Shown here piece by piece: positions 45,565 through 64,000 of a stretch of DNA of 64,000 nt. Source of the stretch: Aphrophora alni (Eukaryota > Arthropoda > Insecta > Hemiptera > Aphrophoridae); NCBI GenBank assembly GCA_963513935.1, contig OY740770.1:93156511-93220510 (forward strand), in the 5' to 3' direction. The position numbers were made by a program, and so were the translations under genes. The notes beneath the pieces are model-generated. The model did no database searches and had not been told where the DNA came from. It saw nothing but the letters and a program-made list of their open reading frames with translations. The first letter of the stretch is position 1; every line of letters starts with the position of its first letter.

Positions 45565-47339
45565 CGTATATTTTCACTTGTAATATTCTTACTAATTAAA
45601 ATATTTGTAAATAATACTTTTTAAGTAATCATAGGCCTAATATGAATTATTGATGATAGATGTGATATGTCAATGCCATGGTTATATCAATATGGTTATA
45701 TAAAAAAAAATTAAAGTTAAGAGGATGCCATTAATTTTTAATACATTGTGTCTATCTTATGTAACTATAAATATAAAATAATAATCGCATTTCTATCTTC
45801 AATTTTATAAACAGTAAATATTTCTTGGCCATCTCTAATGAGACTCCTTGTCTATAACGAATGTCAGCATATCCCAAATTAAAAATGTTACTTTCAATGT
45901 TATTTTTTTGAAAGAATCAAAACTTCAAATAATATATTATACATTAAAGAGAGTAAAAACCAACAACAGAGAAAATAATCTGTTAAATTTTTATCTGTAA
46001 TTCTTTTCTTGTACTAAATAACTTTATTATCCTTCCAACATTATTAAAACTTACAAAAAGACATTTGTAAATATTGTGGTTCAGAATAGTGAATAATTCA
46101 CAAGTCTTCTTCATAAAAGACCAGATTCAAAATAAAATACAATATTTTTTTTTACATATAAATAATTACACTGTAGAAATTTTTGAGGCTGACTATATAA
46201 CACAATTTTTAAATCAAAATTATTTAAATATCAAATGATTACATTTTTTCACCAGCAAAACCTTCATAATCCATGGTTGATTGCAATAAAAGTTAACTAA
46301 TTAAGAGTATGACTAATACCTAAAACTATTATTATTAAAATGTCTTAATTAGTTTTTAAATTATTCTCAATACAATAAAAACTGCATGTGATGTTTTTTC
46401 CATTTATGTAACAAAGTAGTTCCAAAATGTAGCCTATTATAAACACTTAAGGAAATATTGATATTTTTTATAAGAGCAAATTTAATAATAGAAATGAAGA
46501 AGAATTTGTAAGTAAACTATTGTTTGTAAAATATCTTTCTGATTACAATGAGTAAAATTGTGGTTAACACGAGGCGTCAAGGGAGAATCAATCAAGTTAA
46601 TACCATATGCAATAAGTATTCAAACACATTAAAAAATTAGTTGACTTACATTGTTAGTTTTTTCTTTTATTATAACATTAATTGGCCATTATTTATATAA
46701 AGTACCAGCTTTCCAAGACAATTTTGAAAAAATGTATTTTTAGGCAACAAAATCAATATATTCATTTAGAACTCTTACAATATTACTATAGAAAATTAAA
46801 AATATCATAATTTCTATTGTCTACCTGTCCAGCCAACAATATGAAAATAAAGTGAAATGTATTCTTTGAATTCTTTTAACATTATATTTTTAAATGCATC
46901 CAAATTATTAAATTTGTCCACATATGAAAAATAAATATACTGTCTAAATAATTTATTATTTTATCCTTTAAATAGATTTAAACAAATATTTAAGCCCTCA
47001 ATAGTTGAGGAAATAAGAACAAAACATAGGATAATGTGTAAATAATTTTTAATGAGTAGAAAATATGGTTAAATATAGTTCATACTTGTTTAAGCTAACA
47101 TTTTTTTCTATTGTTCAGTGTCTTTTGTTTTAAAATAGAGCCTAGTTTTTCAGCAACAATGTCACATCATTTTCTAAGCAGCGTAGTGTCACTCAGTGTA
47201 GCTTCTGCTTGTTATAATGCAATGACATGTCTAACGCTCTCAAACAATTAATGTGAGTCATCACAGGTACAGTCTCTCCATACACATCTTCAGTATCAGC
47301 TGTACCAATCAACCTGACACTAACTTATATATATTTAGT

Positions 47340-47526
47340 GACAAATGGTAGCTGGACTAAGATTCTAAGAATCTTGAAAACTAAGCAGTGCTGACCATGC
47401 GTGAAACTTAAGCTGTGAGGTGTCAAGTTCTCTCTCTCTTGGGTGGGAGAGGGCGGTCATTGGCTCGAATTAAACAGGATATAACCTCAAAATACTGAGA
47501 CTCAAATTACAACGACTCTACTGTAT
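47340..47526 (+). repeat. SINE-like repeat, copy 1 (possibly 5S rRNA-derived)
   Basis: The start has gaaaactaagcagtgctgac, faintly like the internal promoter region of 5S rRNA (GAAATTAAGCAGCG). A short CT run at 47429-47440 and a tail (ggtcattggctcgaattaaa, then aatactgagactcaaatta) follow. The tail recurs after the long CT array at 54366-54455. The family relation is seen directly; 5S origin is speculation. Confidence 0.5.
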
Positions 47527-49225
47527 ATATCTTTCAACAAAACAAGAACTACATTCTGTTCTGAAATATGGGGATCCATCAATATGACACAAGAAAACTC
47601 TGACTCATTCAATCAGCTGCATTGTGTTTATTGTCTTACTTGTCCCAAAACGAATTCAAGAACTATATATCACTGGAAGATACTTGTGTCGAATTTAACC
47701 AGTGCCAACTGATAGAGCAACGTGTGAACCTAATACAGACCACCCATATCATAAGGACAGAACATCGACATCAAAGATGTTTTGAAAAGAAAGAAATACT
47801 GGAGTCTCGCAGTGGCACACACACACACACATCATACCAGATTATCAGCTGTATATGAGAACGGATGCCAGCATAATAAAGAAGTAAGAACAATATATTT
47901 ATTTTGGGATTTTAGGAGCATAGTTTTTTTTAGCAGATACACAAATGATTTAAAATGCTATTTTATAAATATGAATCCAAAGATCCTGCAAATAACTTAT
48001 GAAATCAATTGAATATTAATGACAATTTATATATGGATTAATGTATAGCACGATTTCAAACATGATGAAAACGAAAATTAACAATTGCCACAAAACCATA
48101 ACGTTTATCATAAAAAAAAGTGTAACAAAAAACTTTATTTAACCATCCAAGAGGTATAACATTCATCAAATGGAATTTAAAAAATTTGTTTACACTTTTC
48201 TTTCGGCCTAGAGCTGGAACTGATTTATAATAACCATGAAAAATAAATTTGTTTAAATTTAACAAACTTTGTACAGAGAAACATTTTTAAATAATTTTCA
48301 TATATCTATAAACTTATAAATGATTATAATTGTATTACAGAGATTTCAAGAACTTATTAAAACGTAAAATGCTTAATATAAAAATATAAACTGTAATGAA
48401 AACACATTTTAAATGCTATTTAATTTCACGTTAATAATAGGCGTATATAGAGAAGTGCAGTGTTTTAAAATTATTTACAAAAATGTTGATTATTACAACT
48501 AAATAAAATAACAATATTACAATTAAATAGGATCTTTCTACTGGCAGCGTACAAATAAAAAATATTACAAGAAAATTACAATTAAAACTTAAAACGAGGA
48601 AACATTAACACTTTTTTTAATACTAAATAGTTCAGCTATATTTGCATAATGAAAATTATCAACCATCTAGACTTAGTAGGAGATGGTGTCATTAATTTGA
48701 TATTAATTCAGCTATTTGAATTCAATTTAAATGTTTTAATTAGAAAGGAAGAAAGATTGTTTTAAAAATTTCGTGAATAAAAATTTAATTGGGTGTAATT
48801 AATTTTTAATTCATGATATAATTTCTTCTATTTGTGTTCTAAACTAAAAAACAAATGTACCTGATTTTAAAAAGGATGTATACAGTAAACATGTGTTTAA
48901 AATTTTATACACACTATATCTTAAAAAAAGTTCTCCTCTGAATATATTGATTAAATTATATATCATCCTTACAGAGACATAATTTAAAAGTAAAATTCTA
49001 TACTTGTAACAACATGATTATATTTTATTCTCTTACTAACCAACATATATATTTTATTACACGTGTTGATAAAGTATGTAATACATAAAGAATAAGCAAT
49101 AAAATAATGAATTTATACCATTGACTCAACCAGTAGAAGTCTAATAACATACAAAACTTTGACTTATTTACAATCAGAGTAAAAAAAGTTTTAAACTATA
49201 AACGTTTTTAAAGGAAGGAAGGAAT

Positions 49226-59746
<10,521 letters not shown>

Positions 59747-59927
59747 TACTGATTTTAAAACTTTTTCTATATGTTCTAAAATCAAAACAATATTGAGTAC
59801 AAAAGAACACTACAAAACAGTATAAACTATGTATTAACAATTATTATTTAACTGAAGTTAAAACCAAACAAAAGGAAATACAATACAATCCATCAGCAAC
59901 AGCAACGTTCTGAAGATCTGAAGTTAC

Positions 59928-59935
59928 TTCCCGCC
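59928..59935 (-). promoter_or_regulatory. E2F-like site upstream of CKS
   Basis: GGCGGGAA on the - strand, about 180 bp upstream of the CKS start codon, in a short GC-richer patch (59880-59940) inside AT-rich DNA. E2F/DP sites of this form drive G1/S genes, and CKS genes are cell-cycle regulated in other animals. The site is a short match, so the role is inference. Confidence 0.4.
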
Positions 59936-61120
59936 TAATCTATTTACTTATTAGATTTCATGTTCGTTTCTTTAGCCTTTTCAATTACGACTTTTTACAT
60001 AAAAGATAAAAAATTTTACATAGGTATTTTAATAAACATATATAATTTTAATTTTAATTTTAATTTATATAAATAAGGTCAAATAAATAAGAAAACTATA
60101 TACTTTATTTGATTTAAATATTTTATTTATAGATAAGTGATATTTTCAGCCAGATAAATGTTTAAAAGTTTTTGTTTTTACTTAGTATGAAATTTCGAAT
60201 AGCAGTTTTTTCTTGTGTAAGGCAAAAATAAACCTTACACCTTTGGCAAAACATAAGTTTTACTCTTACCGTCACTGCTCTTGCAGCGGGTCTGTCTCTT
60301 CTGGTCACTGTAGTGGCCTAATCCATCATACACCTCCTGTGAGGGACGTCCTATTTTTTTTTTATGGAATTATTCCTGCAAGAAGTATTCATTTTGTAGA
60401 GCAAATGAACGTTCAGTATAAAGCTACAAGAAAGTTCATCAGATCAACACCTCCCATACCTAGTGTTATATAATTTGATAATTTGTAATCTCACTACATC
60501 AATGTAACTGACTTTCTGTTTGTTCCATTGGTTACACACCATTCTTTATACACGTAGACACGTATCTGAGTATTGAATTGACTAAATTGACTAGAAGCTT
60601 AGGCATTGTGTAGGTACCCAGAGCCCCCTCCCAACTTACATGCTACAGTATCAACCCTCTCCACCGCCCAACGGCCCAACTACTATCCTTGTGGCCTAGT
60701 TTATTTACATCTTAGGTTTTACATTAATGTTTTTATTTGGTACGTTGTGATCATAGGTACTTTGTGTTGGTTTTAATTAAAGCGTTTTCTTCTGAATTCT
60801 ATTTTTTTCTTAATTCACATCACAAACTATAGCTAGTTTGCCAAGGCACAATGTGTTGCTTTCGGTAAACAACTGAAATGTGAAAGAAACTGTTAAGAGT
60901 AGAACACATCAAAAATAACATTTATTTTCACCGGTAAGTTTTTAGACTATTTTCTATTTGTATAACACAGCTTTGATAATGTGTTTTGACTGTTCCCAAA
61001 GAATATCAGTTCCATGATAGACATATTTGTGTAAATAAATAAATACAAAAATATGTGTTTGCATAAGTAGTTTGTACAAATCGAGTTATTCTATATTTTG
61101 ATACCATCTTTAATTTAATT
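59936..61120. other. DNA upstream of CKS
   Basis: AT-rich. The frame at 60213-60473 (86 codons) was considered and shows no recognisable domain. A GC-richer patch at 60625-60700 (gagccccctcccaacttaca) is unassigned. Confidence 0.35.
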
Positions 61121-61500
61121 TTTAAGTTTTCCAAAAGATCATGAAAAAAGGCAAAAATGGACTTCAGCTCTGAAATGAGATCATTTTAAACCTTCCCAAT
61201 AAAGCGTTTTTTGCAGAAACTATTTCAAAGAAACTGATTTCGACAACTCCTCGCCTTTTAGGAGATTTTTATTTTAGGGGCACATTATTTATATCTCTCA
61301 GGGTACCTTTCTCAAGTAATCTTTTCCTTTTTTACTTCATTTTTTAGGAAAGAAGAGTTTTGAAACGAGATCTTTCACTTGCATCATCCCCAATACATTA
61401 AAAAATTATTGAACTTGAACAAACAACCGAAGAGTTAAAATCAGCTGAATTAAAACTTACCGCAACAAAAAAGAATTTAAAAAAAAATTAACTCTAAGAC
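61120..61500 (+). pseudogene. THAP-domain relic with coiled-coil remnant
   Basis: Broken frame: FPKDHEKRQKWTSALK, stop, DHFKPSQ, stop, SVFCRNYFKETDFD. This resembles the THAP zinc-finger middle (FPKD---R--W--A-KR--F-P----S-LCS-HF-ETDF). Further on: RRVLKRDLSLASSP, then IIELEQTTEELKSAELKLTA, a coiled-coil-like stretch. It could derive from a P-element-type transposase or a THAP gene. Clearly dead. Confidence 0.5.
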
Positions 61501-62129
61501 AAGAGATCTCAATTAATGATTGCTAATTTAAACATTATTATTTTAGAATTAGATAAAAAAGATACATTTAAGCTAATAATTACTGGGATTTATTAAGTAA
61601 TATTTCAAAGACTTCAATGTGTCTTATTAGGAGGGAATCGCAAAACAATTTAAACAGTTAATTTTGATAGCTAATTAACAAAAAAAAATTTGTTATAAAT
61701 TTTATACTCAACAACAAAAATAAGAGAAGAGCATATTTTTAGTTACCCCCTTTTAATTCTATGAAATGTAACTGAATCATCTGTGTCATAGAACCTGATA
61801 AGTCTACTTACGCCTGTTTGTGTCTTAGCTGTGTTTGTAGATTTTACTCTTATTGTAGCTGATATTGCAAATCTTAATTACGGTGACTGTATATTTTAGT
61901 TTTACCAGAATCTGAAAATAGGCCCATCCAAAGTAATTGCATGTCAATTCCGCTACTAGATGGTAAACATAACATCTCCGTACCAGTATAGATTCAAAAT
62001 TCCATCATTGTATTTATTTATTGAACCAGTGCTTCAAACAGAATCTTTATATATATAGAATATTCTACTCTACTATCAACATAGAATTTAGAAACTACAG
62101 GTTTTTTTTGGTTTTTTTTTTTTTTTTGT

Positions 62130-62855
62130 CACCCACATCTAATGACACTATTGTTGATGAAGATATTATTACTACCTCTGATGCTAATAACGATCAGGAA
62201 TATATCCCATCAGAAGAAGATCTAATGGAAGATAGGTCTACAGAAAACATTCACACCTTTGAAGTTTCCGATGGCACACAACAATGTGCTCCTAAAAGGA
62301 AAAGACGCAGAGTAGCTGAACAAAAGAGTAGAAACAAAATAAGCGAAAGACTAATCGACATTCTGGACAAGCATATTGTACTATAAAGGGAGAGGTTCAA
62401 CCAGCAATTAAAATAAAAGCTGTGCCATGTCAAGAATCGTGTGTATGGACATAAGTGAAGAAATGAGACACATGATTTTGTAAGTTCTTAATAGACAAAA
62501 TAGATAAAGCTTCAACTAGACTACCAGTTCACACTTTTAGGCGAACTTGTATGATAATTATAATATCACCTGATTTGTAATGAGACAAAAATATCACTTT
62601 GTAAAAGGTTTTTCTTGTCAACACTGTCAATGCCAGAAAAATTTGTGCGTGTTGTTCTTGCTTCGAGAGATAGTGCTAATGTCAAGTCAAATGACAAACG
62701 AGGTTATCATAAACCTGGTATTGCTCGTCTTCTAGAAGCTAGAACCTATATTAAAGAACATATTGATTCATTTCCAAGAATGCCTTTTCATTACAACAGA
62801 ATTAATTCTAGCAAAGAGTACCATTACAATAATTATGAATGTGTTACAGTGTAAA
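62130..62855 (+). pseudogene. Relic of a multi-copy, element-associated insect protein family
   Basis: First frame (62130-62385): acidic stretch EYIPSEEDLMEDRSTENI, then QQCAPKRKRRRVAEQKSRNK, stop. Then ISEEMRHMIL in another frame, and finally (62615-62854) EKFVRVVLASRDSANVKSND, KRGYHKPGIARLLEARTY and IKEHIDSFPRMPFHYNRINS. The RGYH...I-EHI-SFP-M-SHY-R pattern is familiar from uncharacterised proteins repeated in insect genomes. The frame is broken several times. Exact function unknown. Confidence 0.5.
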
Positions 62856-64000
62856 TTTATTAAATTATTTTCAAACAAACCAATTTAATTGGTAACTCTT
62901 ATTAGTTGCCAAATTCGTTGTATAGTAGCACGTTTCCTCAAATTAATACCTTAAAATGTAACTGTTTTAAGCAGAGAGATGGTAGACATAAAGTAAAAAA
63001 TGTGCAATCCCGGTAAGAGAAAGAAAAAAGTTTTCAACTTATCATTATGGGAATTAGCTCTCTTAGTCGAGGTTGGAAATTAAAATGTAATAAATGCTAT
63101 ATTTTGCAAACTATTCGACCGACGATCATGTTTTTATTATTTTTTTTTTTTACGTATACTTAGAATACAAAAAATATATTGGTCGCGAAAAAAAACTCGG
63201 ATTTTTAATTTTTACTCGGATTAAAGTCAAAAGATTTATTGACCACCAATTAATTAAAAAATATTAGCCTTACAAATCACCAATTTGTTTCCTGAAAGTT
63301 TGAACCATTTCAACATAAAATATCATAACAATTGATTAATAATAGTTGATTTATTTGAATATCCAAAAAACAACATGAGATTGAGTTATATTTTAGTTAT
63401 TGTAGCTAAAGTATCGCTGAGGATGGCGACTTTGCGGTTGAAACGCGTTTAATTGAGTAAACTTAATATTTGTGTGATCTTGTGTTCGAGTTTTAATCTA
63501 TATTAAATAATTTAATCTTAAATTAACCATCAGGTATCCACTTGTCTTAATATAGTTCATACCAAAGAACACGGTAGTTATTTTAAATATCGTAATAGAG
63601 ACAGTGGTGAGGTATTTTATCGATGAAGAGTGTATTATTTTTCCATGTTGTTTAGACGCAAAAACCTTTCGATTTTCATCGCCTATAAAACAAATATATT
63701 TAAATGAAAAACATAAAATAAAGACATTTAGCTCGCCAATACTTTAGTAGTGTCAGGGAAGAAAGAGAACAAGTGTTAGAAAAGTAAGACGTAATTGAAA
63801 TTTAGAACGGGAATAACCCAAACTATATTATGAGATATGGTGTAGATCCAGGGTCAATCCATTAGGATTGATTCGCAACAAGCAGTCACTCTAAGGTGGC
63901 CTGAAGTTTTCCTTTGTTTGGAAATTTTACTTTGATGTTTTATAGGAAAAGCTAGTGATAGTTTTGTAAATGTAGTGCTTAGTTTCTGTCGCTCAGTCCC
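62856..64000. other. Terminal interval, includes one retroelement-type hairpin
   Basis: No gene recognised. At 63417-63445 the sequence ctgaggatggcgactttgcg, ttgaaacgcg repeats the CTGATGATGG-stem-GAAAC layout of the ends at 19251, 22165 and 54001. The rest is AT-rich with poly-T runs. Confidence 0.4.

Noticed and set aside
60213..60473. 86-codon frame upstream of CKS
   Set aside because: No domain, no splice or promoter evidence; AT-rich context with chance open frames.

Overview
The window is AT-rich, intron-rich animal DNA, most probably from an insect and perhaps a hemipteran. Coding exons are short (47-240 nt) and separated by introns of up to 12.8 kb. Those introns are full of decayed arthropod-type mobile elements: mariner/Tc1, pogo/Tigger, hAT, piggyBac, Penelope-like, Ty3/gypsy and SINEs. 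The species call is inference from this repeat mix; nothing in the sequence fixes it.

Two conserved genes are present and they are convergent. On the + strand, 17 exons from 1621 to 42118 encode the last 804 residues of a thrombospondin: the end of the pentamerising coiled coil with its Cys-x-x-Cys pair, six EGF modules, the calcium-binding type 3 repeats with an RGD, the C-terminal lectin-like domain and the stop codon. The N-terminal domain lies upstream of the window. Every junction is GT-AG and the frame is continuous through all 17 exons. On the - strand, three exons (59746 down to 49226) encode a complete 77-residue CDK regulatory subunit (CKS). Its whole phosphate-binding pocket is conserved, and an E2F-like site lies about 180 bp upstream of the start codon.

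Layout. 1-14.5 kb: first thrombospondin exon and a 12.8-kb intron holding a 679-bp hAT derivative, a decayed mariner split by later DNA, a 166-bp tandem duplication and a 508-bp solo LTR. 14.5-27.6 kb: EGF exons, with a piggyBac-type element, a Tigger/jerky relic, a Penelope-like fragment with a GIY-YIG domain, a mariner-family relic, and a mariner nested inside an older DDE transposase. 27.9-42.1 kb: type 3 repeat and C-terminal exons, with another mariner relic carrying a 297-bp insertion, and a pogo-type MITE. 42.1-49.2 kb: the interval between the two gene ends, with SINE-like repeats. 49.2-59.75 kb: CKS. Its intron 2 (49273-54971) holds a Tigger relic and a long CT microsatellite. Its intron 1 (55100-59687) holds a tandem duplication with a filled and an empty MITE site and a dense cluster of inverted repeats. 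59.75-64 kb: decayed THAP-like and other element-like coding relics.

The two genes are not functionally linked: one encodes a secreted matrix protein, the other a nuclear cell-cycle adaptor. I see no new gene system. The most unusual material is the foldback cluster in CKS intron 1 (57.0-59.3 kb), the filled/empty MITE pair, and a hairpin motif shared by four retroelement 3' ends.
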